A stretch of DNA of 64,000 bases from Megamonas hypermegale (GTDB lineage Bacteria; Bacillota; Negativicutes; Selenomonadales; Selenomonadaceae), in contig NZ_LT906446.1 of NCBI RefSeq assembly GCF_900187035.1, forward strand, positions 558,001 to 622,000, read 5' to 3'. This document shows, in pieces, positions 1 through 8,134 of the stretch. The notes under the pieces were generated by a model that was not told where the DNA came from, ran no database searches, and saw nothing but the letters and a program-made list of their open reading frames with translations. Made by a program: the position numbers and the translations under genes. Within the stretch, counting starts at the first letter, position 1; every line of letters starts with the position of its first letter.

Positions 1-21
1 ACAATTATGTTCAATTATGTG

Positions 22-117
22 GATTAATAGCAATATATGATATATTTGAATTCTATAACTATTTGTGTTAAAATCTTTTGACGTTGAAGATTAATAGCAA
101 TATAAAATATATTTAAA
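22..117. repeat. Pair of ~29-bp imperfect direct repeats
   Basis: GATTAATAGCAATATA occurs at 22-37 and again at 89-104, 67 bases apart, and the similarity continues for about 13 more bases in each copy. The second copy covers the spacer and -10 of the promoter of the next gene. Purpose unknown; a repeated protein binding site is one possibility. Confidence 0.6.
78..106 (+). promoter_or_regulatory. Probable sigma-A promoter
   Basis: TTGACG at 78-83 and TATAAA at 101-106 with a 17-base spacer. It lies 36 bases upstream of the ATG at 142 and inside the second direct repeat. Confidence 0.55.
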
Positions 118-141
118 TGATAAATGATAAAAGAAGGTGAT

Positions 142-510
142 ATGTTGGACGGTATACTAGAAATGTTGTTTTTTTGTTTAATTTTAGGTCTTATTCCTGC
201 TTTGATTGCTAGTAATAAAGGTCGTTCGTTTGTTTTATGGTATATTTACGGCTTTTTCCTTTTTATAGTTGCTCTTGTACATGCTCTTTGTATTAGTAAA
301 AATGATGATGCTTTATTAAAACAAGATGATAGTTTAAAGAAATGTCCTTATTGTGCAGAAATAATAAAAAAAGAAGCTATAGTTTGTAGATACTGTGGTA
401 GAGACTTACCACCTGTAAAAGAGGAAAAAAACAATGACAATAATGATGATGATTATGAACCATCTGATTATATTAAAAGTATAATTGCAAGTAGAGAAAA
501 ATATAAATAA
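142..510 (+). CDS. Small membrane protein with C-terminal zinc ribbon
   Basis: The start is set at the ATG at 142 because AGAAGGTGAT sits just before it; a longer frame begins at 124. The 122-residue product has two hydrophobic stretches in its first 60 residues (probable membrane segments), then a zinc ribbon of the form CPYC-x11-CRYC, then an Asp/Asn-rich tail. That arrangement is known from many small bacterial membrane proteins (zinc-ribbon or phospholipase_D-nuclease N-terminal-like families) whose role is mostly unknown. It is monocistronic, with its own promoter at 78-106. The product is likely in the cytoplasmic membrane with the ribbon in the cytosol. The fold is reasonably clear; the function is not assigned. 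Confidence 0.8.
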   Translation: MLDGILEMLFFCLILGLIPALIASNKGRSFVLWYIYGFFLFIVALVHALCISKNDDALLKQDDSLKKCPYCAEIIKKEAIVCRYCGRDLPPVKEEKNNDNNDDDYEPSDYIKSIIASREKYK

Positions 511-760
511 TTTATATTGTGATAGTTTTTTTGACATTAGGATAAAGATTTTGTTTATAAAATTCATGTGTAGTTTTTTTGTAAGAATTTTTTATTTATT
601 TTATATGAATATATTAGTAAAATTATGTACAGAGAAATACAATTAATATAAAATGGATAGAGAATTTTAATAGAGGTATATAATAAAATAGGGTTTAATC
701 TGTTAGATTATTAGATATAATAAATGATTAATAAAACAATGATTATTTTATAAAAAGTTG
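511..760. other. Intergenic stretch with no recognised feature
   Basis: About 250 bases of very AT-rich sequence between the zinc-ribbon gene and the infC promoter. No open frame with a ribosome binding site, no strong hairpin and no RNA gene was recognised. Confidence 0.5.
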
Positions 761-789
761 TTGACAGCCTATTTTTATTGTGCTATAGT
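761..789 (+). promoter_or_regulatory. Strong sigma-A promoter of infC-rpmI-rplT
   Basis: TTGACA at 761-766 and TATAGT at 784-789 with exactly 17 bases between. Transcription would begin near 796 and make a leader of about 190 bases before infC. Confidence 0.8.
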
Positions 790-795
790 ATTCAC

Positions 796-989
796 GTTGC
801 ATTTGTTAATGTGTTTTCAAGTAGAGGTCACCGCTTCTCACCTTATGGCGCGCAGTCAGTAGGGTTACTTATTAAAAATTAAAGTTATAATGTTAATTAT
901 TTAATTTGTAATATCAGAGGGTGACGTAGGTCATCCTCTTTTTTATCGCGAATATTATATAAAAATTTATAAATAATGAGGTGTTTCCT
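796..989 (+). promoter_or_regulatory. infC leader, likely L20-controlled attenuator
   Basis: This untranslated leader holds several self-complementary segments (including the stretch 823-860) and ends in an intrinsic terminator at 916-944. In Firmicutes, infC-rpmI-rplT leaders are known to be attenuated by ribosomal protein L20, the product of the third gene. Gene order, leader length and a terminator just ahead of infC all match that system. I did not derive the full alternative fold, so L20 control is inferred. Confidence 0.6.
916..944 (+). terminator. Attenuator terminator ahead of infC
   Basis: Ten-pair stem (916-925 with 930-939, one G-U pair), GTAG loop, then a run of T. It lies between the promoter and infC, so it must be read through for expression. 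Confidence 0.8.
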
Positions 990-1544
990 ATTAGTAAAGA
1001 ATCTTTAAGAGTTAATGGTGAAATCCGCGCTAGAGAAGTTCGTGTTACCGACGTAAAAGGTGCTCAACTAGGTATCATGTCTACAAGAGATGCTCTGCGC
1101 AAAGCGGAAGAAGCTCATCTTGACTTAGTTGAAGTAGCGCCAAAGGCTAAACCGCCTGTTTGCCGTATCATGGATTTTGGTAAATATCGCTATGAACAGC
1201 AAAAACGCGAAAAAGAAGCTAAGAAAAAACAAAAAGTTATTAGTGTAAAAGAAGTAAAACTTCGTCCTGGTATTGAAACACACGATTTTAACTTCAAAGT
1301 AAAAAATGCTTTGCGTTTTATTGCTGAAGGCAATAAAGTAAAAGCTACAATAATGTTCCGTGGCCGTGAGCTTTCACATCCAGAAATGGGCCGTGAACTC
1401 TTATTAAAAGTTGCTGAACAGATGAAAGACGCTGTTACTGTTGAACGCGAACCTAAACTTGAAGGTAAAAATATGATTATGATTTTAGCGCCTAAAGTAC
1501 AAAAAGCGCAAACTAAAGGAGGAAAAACTAATGCCAAAAATTAA
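990..1544 (+). CDS. infC: Translation initiation factor IF-3
   Basis: IF-3 binds the 30S subunit, keeps it free of 50S and checks start-codon pairing. The start is placed at ATT (990), giving Ile-Ser-Lys-Glu-Ser as in other IF-3 proteins; the GTG at 981 opening the longer frame lies inside the Shine-Dalgarno GAGGTG. An AUU start is a known hallmark of infC, because IF-3 discriminates against it and so limits its own synthesis. The protein has 184 residues, normal for the family: an N domain (about 1-75), a Lys-rich linker and a C domain. The last 14 bases overlap rpmI, suggesting translational coupling. Confidence 0.97.
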   Translation: MSKESLRVNGEIRAREVRVTDVKGAQLGIMSTRDALRKAEEAHLDLVEVAPKAKPPVCRIMDFGKYRYEQQKREKEAKKKQKVISVKEVKLRPGIETHDFNFKVKNALRFIAEGNKVKATIMFRGRELSHPEMGRELLLKVAEQMKDAVTVEREPKLEGKNMIMILAPKVQKAQTKGGKTNAKN

Positions 1545-1728
1545 AACTCGCAGAGCTGCAGCTAAACGTTTTACAGCTACAGGTTCTGGTGAATTCAAAC
1601 GTAATAAAGCTTTCAAAAGCCATATCTTAGAAAAGAAATCACCAAAACGTAAACGTAATTTACGTAAAGCAGCTATCATCACTGCTGCTGACCATAAACG
1701 CGTAAGCAAAATGCTTCCATACGCTTAA
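1531..1728 (+). CDS. rpmI: 50S ribosomal protein L35 (bL35)
   Basis: A 65-residue, very Lys/Arg-rich protein opening with [14 protein letters not shown], the typical L35 start, with the usual length. It is a component of the large ribosomal subunit. The ATG follows AAAGGAGG at a good distance, and the start overlaps the 3' end of infC by 14 bases. It is the middle gene of infC-rpmI-rplT. Confidence 0.97.
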   Translation: MPKIKTRRAAAKRFTATGSGEFKRNKAFKSHILEKKSPKRKRNLRKAAIITAADHKRVSKMLPYA

Positions 1729-1766
1729 TTGTTTGATTATATTGTAGAAATTTAGGAGGGTAAATA

Positions 1767-2120
1767 ATGCCAAGAGTAAAAAGTGGCGTAACCGCTCATG
1801 CACGTCATAAAAAAATCTTAAAATTAGCTAAAGGTTATAGAGGAGCTAGAAGCAAACAGTTCAAAAAAGCTAACGAACTTGTTATGAAAGCTCTTTATTA
1901 TGCACGCAGAGACCGTCGTGCTAAAAAAGGCGAATTCCGTAGATTATGGATTGCTCGTATCAATGCTGCTACTCGTGCTAACGGTATGTCTTACAGCCGT
2001 TTCATCTGTGGTTTAACAAAAGCAGGCGTTCAAGTTAACCGTAAAATGTTAGCTGACGTTGCTGTTAATGATGCAGCTGCATTTGCAAAACTCGTTGAAG
2101 TTGCTAAAAATAATCTTTAA
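1767..2120 (+). CDS. rplT: 50S ribosomal protein L20 (bL20)
   Basis: A 117-residue basic protein opening [16 protein letters not shown], the typical L20 N-terminus, of usual length. L20 binds 23S rRNA early in 50S assembly and, in Firmicutes, also binds the leader of its own operon to repress it; the attenuator leader at 796-989 fits that role. It has an AGGAGGG ribosome binding site, lies 38 bases after rpmI, and is followed by a strong terminator. Confidence 0.97.
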   Translation: MPRVKSGVTAHARHKKILKLAKGYRGARSKQFKKANELVMKALYYARRDRRAKKGEFRRLWIARINAATRANGMSYSRFICGLTKAGVQVNRKMLADVAVNDAAAFAKLVEVAKNNL

Positions 2121-2126
2121 TAAAAA

Positions 2127-2165
2127 GAAAACTCCTATCATTTTATAATGACAGGAGTTTTTTTA
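2127..2165. terminator. Bidirectional terminator between rplT and the next minus-strand gene
   Basis: AAAACTCCT (2128-2136) pairs with AGGAGTTTT (2153-2161), extended by an inner TCATT/AATGA pairing; T-rich on both strands. It serves rplT and the convergent gene ending at 2184. Confidence 0.85.
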
Positions 2166-2183
2166 TATCCATTTATTTTTTAT

Positions 2184-2630
2184 TTATTGAATTCCAAAAT
2201 GGTCTGCTAAAATCAATGTAGCATTGTACTGTGGTTGATTAAATGAAGTACTTGTTATTTGAGACCAACTAGTATTATTAGCTCTTTGTGCCGCAATGAG
2301 AAGTTCTTCTCCACCAACTTTTATCATGGTTTTATATTCATAATTATTGACCATTTCATTGTTATTGACCATTACAACTTTAAAAGTGAATATTGCAGTA
2401 GTAATACCTGCTTCATCAGTAGTTTTTTCTTCTAATTTAGCTGAAGACAAATCTACATATCTGTTAGTAGTACCTTGTGAAAAGGCTAATGGATAATTTG
2501 TATCACCATTCCAATAGCTTTGTACGGTGAATAGCGGTGCAGCTTCTGTTTTTGAAATTGGCATTGCATAGCCAGCAAAAAGTGCCAATATTGCAAAAAA
2601 TATAGCAAATCTTCTAAACAATTTAATCAT
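2184..2630 (-). CDS. Exported hypothetical protein
   Basis: The start is the ATG at 2630, preceded by AGAGGTG; the longer frame begins at a GTG inside that site. The 148-residue product opens with a basic start and a hydrophobic core followed by an Ala-rich cleavage-like site (SKTEAAP near residue 30), so it is probably secreted or periplasmic. The remaining ~115 residues are rich in beta-forming residues and resemble no family I can name. It stands alone, convergent with rplT. Confidence 0.7.
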   Translation of the reverse strand: MIKLFRRFAIFFAILALFAGYAMPISKTEAAPLFTVQSYWNGDTNYPLAFSQGTTNRYVDLSSAKLEEKTTDEAGITTAIFTFKVVMVNNNEMVNNYEYKTMIKVGGEELLIAAQRANNTSWSQITSTSFNQPQYNATLILADHFGIQ

Positions 2631-2718
2631 AAAAAACACCTCTTTCTACTAAAAATATTAATATCTCTATTAAAATAGTATGCTTTTTTAGATATTTTGT
2701 CAATAAAATATTGTAACA

Positions 2719-2747
2719 TTGTTTTAAATGCTCAAATACGGTATAAT
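2719..2747 (+). promoter_or_regulatory. Probable promoter of dapL
   Basis: TTGTTT at 2719-2724 and a perfect TATAAT at 2742-2747, spacer 17 bases. It is 48 bases upstream of the dapL ATG. Confidence 0.6.
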
Positions 2748-2795
2748 AAAAAATATTATTATATAATATATTATACTATATTAGGAGGATTATAA

Positions 2796-4031
2796 ATGGC
2801 TTTAGTTAATGAAAACTATTTAAAATTACAAGGCAGTTATCTTTTTGCTGAAGTTGCGCATCGCGTTCAAAAATTTAAAGCAGAAAATCCATCTGCCGAA
2901 GTTATCAGTCTTGGTATTGGTGATGTAACGCTTCCTCTTCCACAGGCAAGTATCGAAGCTATGCATAAAGCTGTTGATGAAATGGCTCATAAAGAAACAT
3001 TCCGTGGTTATGGCCCTGAACAAGGTTATGACTTTTTACGTGAAAAAATCCGTGATGTAATCTATAAATCTCGCGGTGTAGATATTGCTCTTGATGAAAT
3101 TTTCGTAAGTGATGGTGCTAAATCTGACTGCGGTAATATTCAAGAAATCTTTGGCGAAGATAATACAATTGCTATTACAGACCCAGTATATCCTGTATAT
3201 CTTGATACAAATATTATGGCTGGTCGTACTGGTCTTGTAAAAGAAGACGGTACTTTTGAAGGTGTAGTATATATGCCAAGTACTGCTGAAAATAACTTCA
3301 CTCCAAGTCTTCCAACTCAGCATGTAGATATGATTTATCTTTGCTGTCCAAATAACCCTACAGGAACAACTTTGTCTAAAGAAGAATTAGCAAAATGGGT
3401 TCAATATGCTAAAGAAAATAAATCTATAATCTTATATGATGCTGCATATTCTGCATATATCACAGAAGATGATGTACCTCGTACAATTTATGAAGTTGAA
3501 GGTGCAAAAGATGTAGCAATCGAATTCCGTTCCTTCTCTAAAACAGCAGGTTTTACTGGAACTCGTTGCGGTTATATTGTTTTACCTAAAACTGTTATGG
3601 GTTACACAAAAGATGGTAAAGCACAAGCTTTAAATCCTCTTTGGAACCGTCGCCATACTACTAAATTTAATGGTACTGCTTATGTAGTACAGCGTGCAGC
3701 TGAAGCTGTTCTCACTCCAGAAGGACAACAGCAGACAAAAGAAATGGTTGGCTATTACATGGAAAATGCTAAAATCATTCGTGAAGGTTTAGCAAGCCTT
3801 GGCCTCACTACTTTTGGTGGTGTAAATGCTCCTTATATCTGGCTTAAAGTTCCTGCTGGCATGACTTCTTGGGATTTCTTTGATAAATTACTCCATGAAG
3901 CAAACATCGTAGGTACTCCAGGTTCTGGTTTTGGTCCATCTGGTGAAGGATATTTCCGTCTTACTGCATTCGGTAGCCGTGAAAATACTATTAAAGCCGT
4001 TGAACGCATCAAAACTCAATTAAAACTTTAA
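2796..4031 (+). CDS. dapL: LL-diaminopimelate aminotransferase
   Basis: A PLP-dependent class I/II aminotransferase that converts tetrahydrodipicolinate straight to LL-diaminopimelate using glutamate, skipping the acylated intermediates of the dap pathway. The 411 residues match the DapL length, and the N-terminus ([17 protein letters not shown]) and [12 protein letters not shown] are typical of DapL. The PLP lysine lies in [12 protein letters not shown] at about residue 250, and the NNPTGTTLS and [12 protein letters not shown] motifs are present. Its product feeds DapF (32781-33611) for meso-diaminopimelate and lysine. Good AGGAGG site; monocistronic with its own promoter and terminator. Confidence 0.95.
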   Translation: MALVNENYLKLQGSYLFAEVAHRVQKFKAENPSAEVISLGIGDVTLPLPQASIEAMHKAVDEMAHKETFRGYGPEQGYDFLREKIRDVIYKSRGVDIALDEIFVSDGAKSDCGNIQEIFGEDNTIAITDPVYPVYLDTNIMAGRTGLVKEDGTFEGVVYMPSTAENNFTPSLPTQHVDMIYLCCPNNPTGTTLSKEELAKWVQYAKENKSIILYDAAYSAYITEDDVPRTIYEVEGAKDVAIEFRSFSKTAGFTGTRCGYIVLPKTVMGYTKDGKAQALNPLWNRRHTTKFNGTAYVVQRAAEAVLTPEGQQQTKEMVGYYMENAKIIREGLASLGLTTFGGVNAPYIWLKVPAGMTSWDFFDKLLHEANIVGTPGSGFGPSGEGYFRLTAFGSRENTIKAVERIKTQLKL

Positions 4032-4052
4032 TAAAAACATAAAAAATCATTT

Positions 4053-4104
4053 AATAGAACTGTACTTCAAATGTTAGATATGAGGTACAGTTCTATTTAT
4101 TTTT
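4053..4104 (+). terminator. Terminator of dapL, resembling an IS3-family end
   Basis: Sixteen-base arms 4054-4069 and 4081-4096 pair with one G-U, followed by a T-rich stretch. The left arm and loop (GAACTGTACTTCAAATGTTAGA) resemble the terminal inverted repeats of IS3-family elements; related hairpins occur at 4554 and 38478. Confidence 0.8.
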
Positions 4105-4270
4105 TAATAAATTATTAAGATTATATAGATACTAAAATACAATTTACTTTTTATTTAATATTGATTTGATATATATATTATTTACAATGAAAAATTTAAA
4201 AATTTAACAGAATTTTAACAATTGAATGATACAATTATATATAAACTAAAAAGAAACGGAGGAGAAGAAG

Positions 4271-4531
4271 ATGAAAAAATTTTTATGGTGCTTATTGTTA
4301 GTGGCAGTGATGTTTTTTCCCGTTAGTACAAACGCTTTTCCATTAAAAACAGATGTGCTAAATACAGAAAAAAACATCATCATGTATGACGATTGGGACG
4401 ACGATGATGACTGGCGAGATGATGACCGATATGAACATGATGATGACGATTGGTGGGACGATGACCGCTACGAACATGATGATGACGATGATTGGGACGA
4501 TGATTGGGACGATGACCGTTGGGATGATTAA
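4271..4531 (+). CDS. Exported Asp/Trp-rich low-complexity protein
   Basis: An 86-residue protein. Residues 1-22 form a signal peptide (MKKF, a hydrophobic core, cleavage near TNAFP). A short linker follows; from about residue 40 to the end almost every residue is Asp, Trp, Arg, Tyr, His or Glu, with the unit DDDRYEHDDDDWW repeated in part. The tail is extremely acidic and probably unfolded, and could bind calcium or other cations or coat a surface; that is inference. The ribosome binding site GGAGGAG is strong. A possible promoter (TTAACA 4215-4220, TATATA 4238-4243) lies upstream, and a terminator follows, so it looks like a true expressed gene. No family recognised. Confidence 0.7.
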   Translation: MKKFLWCLLLVAVMFFPVSTNAFPLKTDVLNTEKNIIMYDDWDDDDDWRDDDRYEHDDDDWWDDDRYEHDDDDDWDDDWDDDRWDD

Positions 4532-4553
4532 TCAATAAAAAATATTGTTAATT

Positions 4554-4606
4554 AAACTGCACTTTTAAAGTTAGACGTATAATAATTTTTAAAGGTGCAG
4601 TTTTTT
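4554..4606 (+). terminator. Terminator after the Asp-rich gene, resembling an IS3-family end
   Basis: AAACTGCACTTTTAAA at 4554-4569 pairs with the segment 4587-4603, followed by a T run. The left arm and loop share the AACTGYACTT...GTTAGA pattern with the hairpin at 4053. Confidence 0.75.
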
Positions 4607-4752
4607 GCATAAAAATTTGATTTCCGAAAATTTGTTTATTATAATTAAAATATATAATATTTATTAAAAGAGATGTTAAAGTATCCGGAACAATAGAAAA
4701 AATCACTACACGCAACGGCGAATACAGAGCATGTGTATATTATCCAACAGGT

Positions 4753-5478
4753 ATGGATGTAAATAATTTAGATAAACCACTTCCAGTTTATTTTGATATT
4801 CATGGTGGCGGATTTGTCATCGGCTCTTTAGAACAAGATGATAAATTATCTCGTTTAATCAGTGATACATTAAATATTTGCGTAATCAGCATGGATTATG
4901 GCTTAGCTCCAGAAAATCCATGGCCACAAGGAATTGAAGATGTTTATGATATAGTAAACTATTATGTAAAGAATAACGATAAATACCATATCGATACAAA
5001 TAATATGGCAATCGGTGGTCATTCTGCTGGCGGAAATATCGCTACTGTTGTGGCTATGATGGCAAATGAAACAAAAGAATTTTCATTTAAATGTCAAATT
5101 CTCGATTATCCACCAATAGACCTTGCTAAAAATCCATATACAAAACCAATCATTGAAGGCGCTATTCCACCAAATGTTTCCGTGCTTTATAACAGTTGCT
5201 ATTGCACTAGCGAACAGTCAGTAAATCCGCATTGTTCACCAATATTTGCAAGTGATGCTGAATTGAGCAAATTGCCTCCAACTGTCATGTTAGTCTGTGA
5301 AATCGATTCACTTTGTGATGAAGGCATTGATTATGCAATGAGATTGGCACATAATGGCGTAGAAGTAACAATTAAGAAATTCATGGGTTCAAGACATGGC
5401 TTTACTGTACACGGAACAGAAGATTCTAAGTATGGACAACAGATGATAATAGATGGATTAAGAAATTATCTTCTTTAA
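4753..5478 (+). CDS. Alpha/beta hydrolase fold-3 esterase, N-terminus incomplete
   Basis: Resembles the hormone-sensitive-lipase-like carboxylesterase family: the oxyanion-hole HGGGF motif, the nucleophile in GGHSAGGN, a DSLCDEG acid region and the catalytic His in SRHGF. The catalytic part (241 residues from the ATG at 4753) seems whole. Family members begin 60-80 residues earlier. The frame stays open upstream to 4645 and the translation from about 4669 (RDVKVSGTIEK...) still looks like the family, but it has no ATG, GTG or TTG and no ribosome binding site. Either it starts at an unusual codon, or the 5' end was lost near the hairpin at 4554. Substrate unknown. Confidence 0.65.
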   Translation: MDVNNLDKPLPVYFDIHGGGFVIGSLEQDDKLSRLISDTLNICVISMDYGLAPENPWPQGIEDVYDIVNYYVKNNDKYHIDTNNMAIGGHSAGGNIATVVAMMANETKEFSFKCQILDYPPIDLAKNPYTKPIIEGAIPPNVSVLYNSCYCTSEQSVNPHCSPIFASDAELSKLPPTVMLVCEIDSLCDEGIDYAMRLAHNGVEVTIKKFMGSRHGFTVHGTEDSKYGQQMIIDGLRNYLL

Positions 5479-5498
5479 TAAAAAGTAAATCAAGCAAT

Positions 5499-5533
5499 AA
5501 AAAAAGCGAGCAATTAAAATGCTCGCTTTTTGT
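5499..5533. terminator. Bidirectional terminator between esterase and proS
   Basis: AAAAAGCGAGCA pairs with TGCTCGCTTTTT across a 7-base loop, T-rich on both strands; serves the convergent esterase and proS. Confidence 0.9.
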
Positions 5534-5541
5534 TTATCTAA

Positions 5542-7248
5542 TTAAAGATTTTGTAACATGTCTTTTACTTTGGCACTGCATTCATCAATATTTACATTGA
5601 TAGTTTCGCCATTTTTACGAACTTTGATTTCAACTTGCTGTGCATCTAAAAGTTTTGGACTTACTGTGATACGTACAGGATAGCCGATTAAGTCAGCATC
5701 TTTGAATTTTACGCCAGCGCGTTCTTTTCTATCATCTAAAAGAACATCAATTCCAGCTTGTTTCATCTGTGCATAAAGTTTTTCAGCAACTTCCATCTGT
5801 GCAGCGTCTTTCGCGCTGATAGGTACGATGACAACTTCAAATGGAGCGATAGCAGCTGGCCAAATTATGCCGTGTTCATCATGGAACTGTTCGATAGCGG
5901 CAGCCATAGTACGGCTTACACCGATACCGTAGCAACCCATTATGAGAGGTTTTTCTTTACCGTTTTCATCAAGGAAAGTAGCGCCGAGTGCTTTACTGTA
6001 TTTTGTGCCGAGTTTAAATACCTGACCAACTTCAATACCGTGTGTCATTTTTACTGGCTGACCGCAATGTGGGCAAGGGTCACCTGCTTGAATGAGACGG
6101 ATATCTGCTACGATTACATCGCCGAAATCACGTTTTGGATTTGCATTTTTATAGTGGTGGTCTTCTTCATTTGCACCGCAAACAGCATTGTGCATTTCCA
6201 TAACAGTTGGGTCAACGACAACAATGGCATCTTTGCTAAGGCCGATTGGGCTCATGAAGCCTGGTACACCACCGATTGCACGAATAGCACTTTCTTCTGC
6301 CATTTTTAAAGTAATAGCGCCTGTTACATTTTGTAATTTTACGTCATTTACTTCATGGTCACCACGAACAAAAGCACAAATTACTTGGTCTTTTTCGTTT
6401 TGGAAGATAACTGCTTTAATATTTTTTTCGATTGGTGTATTTAAGTATTCTGCAACAGCTTCAATTGTTTTTGTATGTGGAGTATAGACTTTTTCTAAAG
6501 GTAATTCTTCTTCTGCTGGTGGAATAATTGTTTTAAGTTCGGATTTTTCGCTGTTAGCAGCATAATCGCAGTTTTCGCAGTATACTATATCGGATTCACC
6601 TGTTTCTGCTAAAACAGTGAATTCATGTGTTGTAGCGTTACCGATAGCACCACCGTCAGCTTCTACTGGGCGGAATGTGAGTCCACAACGATTGAAAATG
6701 CGAGTATAAGCATCGTACATATCATTGTAAGATTTATCAAGACCAGCGTCATCTTTATCAAAAGAATAACCGTCTTTCATGATAAATTCACGACCGCGCA
6801 TTAAGCCAAAACGAGGGCGAATTTCGTCGCGGTATTTATTTTGGATTTGATACAGTAATAATGGTAATTGTTTATAAGAACGAACTTCATTGCGAACGAG
6901 GTCAGTTATGATTTCTTCATGAGTTGGGCCAAGGCAGAATTCACGATTGTGTCTGTCTACTAAGCGGAACATTTCTTCGCCGAATACTTCCCAACGGCCA
7001 GTTTCTTTCCAAAGTTCTGCTGGTTGAAGAATTGGCAAAGCTAATTCTTGTCCATCTTTAGCATCCATTTCTTCTCTGATAATTTGTTCTATTTTGCGTA
7101 ATGTACGCCAAGCAAGTGGTAAATAAGTATAAACTCCACCGGCTACTTTGCGAATAAAACCAGCTCTGAGCATGAGTTGATGGCTTGGAACTTCAGCTTC
7201 AGCTGGAGTTTGACGCAATGTCGGCGCATAGAGTTTAGATGTGCGCAT
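5542..7248 (-). CDS. proS: Prolyl-tRNA synthetase
   Basis: Charges tRNA-Pro with proline in the cytosol. At 568 residues it is the bacterial-type enzyme: a class II catalytic core at the N-terminus (motif 2 region [25 protein letters not shown]), a YbaK-like editing insertion (about 230-400) that clears mischarged Ala-tRNA, the motif 3 region with GCYGIGVSR, and a C-terminal anticodon-binding domain. The ATG follows a strong AGGAGGA. No T-box was seen in the 300 bases upstream, but a promoter/operator and a terminator reading the same way lie at 7347-7555. Confidence 0.97.
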   Translation of the reverse strand: MRTSKLYAPTLRQTPAEAEVPSHQLMLRAGFIRKVAGGVYTYLPLAWRTLRKIEQIIREEMDAKDGQELALPILQPAELWKETGRWEVFGEEMFRLVDRHNREFCLGPTHEEIITDLVRNEVRSYKQLPLLLYQIQNKYRDEIRPRFGLMRGREFIMKDGYSFDKDDAGLDKSYNDMYDAYTRIFNRCGLTFRPVEADGGAIGNATTHEFTVLAETGESDIVYCENCDYAANSEKSELKTIIPPAEEELPLEKVYTPHTKTIEAVAEYLNTPIEKNIKAVIFQNEKDQVICAFVRGDHEVNDVKLQNVTGAITLKMAEESAIRAIGGVPGFMSPIGLSKDAIVVVDPTVMEMHNAVCGANEEDHHYKNANPKRDFGDVIVADIRLIQAGDPCPHCGQPVKMTHGIEVGQVFKLGTKYSKALGATFLDENGKEKPLIMGCYGIGVSRTMAAAIEQFHDEHGIIWPAAIAPFEVVIVPISAKDAAQMEVAEKLYAQMKQAGIDVLLDDRKERAGVKFKDADLIGYPVRITVSPKLLDAQQVEIKVRKNGETINVNIDECSAKVKDMLQNL

Positions 7249-7346
7249 TTATATTCCTCCTAGAATTAAAATAGCTGTAATATATAACCTATATATTTTA
7301 GCATATTTTTAACTAAGATAAAAAGTTTTTATTTTATTATCAATAT

Positions 7347-7382
7347 AAAAAGAAAAGCTATAACAGGATTAATTGTTATAGC
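7347..7382 (-). terminator. Rho-independent terminator upstream of proS
   Basis: On the minus strand GCTATAACA pairs with TGTTATAGC (7374-7382 with 7357-7365), followed by TTTTCTTTTT. It would end transcripts coming from the exported-repeat gene or from the promoter at 7506-7555 before they reach proS. Confidence 0.75.
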
Positions 7383-7517
7383 GTTCTAAGGATATATATA
7401 TAAATTAAAAATAAAAGGGAAGCTATTTGAAAATAAACTATATAGTTACTTAGATATAGTTTTAAATATTATATCTATAATATTTAAAATATAAATAAAA
7501 CTAATACATAGTTAACT
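7347..7517 (-). ncRNA. Candidate small structured RNA
   Basis: Between the promoter/operator at 7506-7555 and the terminator at 7347-7382 the minus strand has no usable open frame (its only ATG is followed at once by TAG). It does hold two inverted repeats: 13-base perfect arms at 7461-7473/7476-7488 and 8-base arms at 7436-7443/7454-7461. A transcript of about 170 bases is predicted. It may be a regulatory RNA, a proS leader, or the decayed copy of a gene once controlled like its neighbour. Confidence 0.35.
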
Positions 7518-7555
7518 ATGTTAATTATAATAATATAATATTATTTAATTGTCAA
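7506..7555 (-). promoter_or_regulatory. Promoter with MarR-type operator (copy 2)
   Basis: On the minus strand: TTGACA (7555-7550), TATAAT (7529-7524; TATTAT three bases earlier gives a 17-base spacer), then the perfect 16-base palindrome ACATAGTTAACTATGT at 7506-7521. The spacing is identical to the promoter at 8020-8069. A repressor on the palindrome would cover the transcription start. Confidence 0.65.
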
Positions 7556-7614
7556 GATGTGAGTTTAATAAAAATAATATTGATTTTAATCAGTATAATT
7601 TTAAAATTTAGTAG

Positions 7615-7932
7615 TTATTCCTCAATATTTGTTGCTAAAACAGGCGTGATAATTTGGTCATTGCGTTGCATGTCTATTTTGGTGTTAACTTTTTCATCAG
7701 GTATATTTGTTGCTAAAACAAGAGTAATAACTTGGTCATTGCGATGCATATCTACTTTTGTATTGGATTTTGCATCAAATATATTTCTAGCGGTAATAGG
7801 TGTAATAATTTGGTCGCCTCTAGACATATCTACTTTTGTAGTAGTTTGTTCAGCAGCAAATCCTACGGTTGAGGAAATGGTTACGGTAAAAATTGTACCT
7901 AAAGTTAGTGATAATTTTTGTATTTTATTCAT
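7615..7932 (-). CDS. Exported protein of three ~25-residue repeats
   Basis: A 105-residue protein. Residues 1-27 are a signal peptide (MNKIQKLSL, hydrophobic core, GFAAEQ cleavage region). The mature part is almost entirely three copies of a unit close to TKVDMxRNDQIITPVLATNI, each followed by a short variable link (FDAKSN, PDEKVN, then the stop). No known family recognised. The Lys-Val-Asp-Met...Asn-Asp-Gln core is conserved among the copies, suggesting a small repeated fold or ligand site. It is divergent from a MarR regulator and has a MarR-type operator in its promoter, so it is probably controlled by that protein. The ribosome binding site is weak (CGAAG). Confidence 0.7.
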   Translation of the reverse strand: MNKIQKLSLTLGTIFTVTISSTVGFAAEQTTTKVDMSRGDQIITPITARNIFDAKSNTKVDMHRNDQVITLVLATNIPDEKVNTKIDMQRNDQIITPVLATNIEE

Positions 7933-8019
7933 TATAATCTTCGTTTCAAAATATATAATTAGCTATTTAAAAAATATAAATATATTATTTTAAATTGATT
8001 TATAAGGTTATTTTTAAAT

Positions 8020-8069
8020 TCATAGCTAACTATGTTTATTATAGTATTATAAAAGAGTGTTATTGTCAA
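8020..8069 (-). promoter_or_regulatory. Promoter with MarR-type operator (copy 1)
   Basis: On the minus strand: TTGACA (8069-8064), TATAAT (8043-8038), then the operator (near-palindrome ACATAGTTAGCTATGA, 8035-8020). It drives the exported-repeat gene. A further half-like site, ATAATTAGCTAT, lies at 7955-7966 in that gene's leader. The site is also 53 bases upstream of the -10 of the divergent marR gene, so autoregulation is possible. Confidence 0.65.
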
Positions 8070-8087
8070 GAAAAAATTTTATTGTTT

Positions 8088-8096
8088 TGATATAAT
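8088..8096 (+). promoter_or_regulatory. Extended -10 promoter of the MarR regulator
   Basis: TGATATAAT fits the extended -10 pattern TGnTATAAT and lies 38 bases before the ATG at 8135. No good -35 was seen at the usual distance. Confidence 0.55.
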
Positions 8097-8134
8097 ATAT
8101 AATGTGAGAGGTTTTATAAAAGGTGGTGAAGTTT

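Noticed and set aside
7249-7346. T-box leader for proS
   Set aside because: No conserved T-box sequence or antiterminator stem between 7249 and 7346; the terminator at 7347-7382 pairs on its own.
7559-7993. 144-residue ORF on the plus strand
   Set aside because: It is the complement of the exported-repeat gene, has no ribosome binding site, and its repeats come from that gene's repeats.
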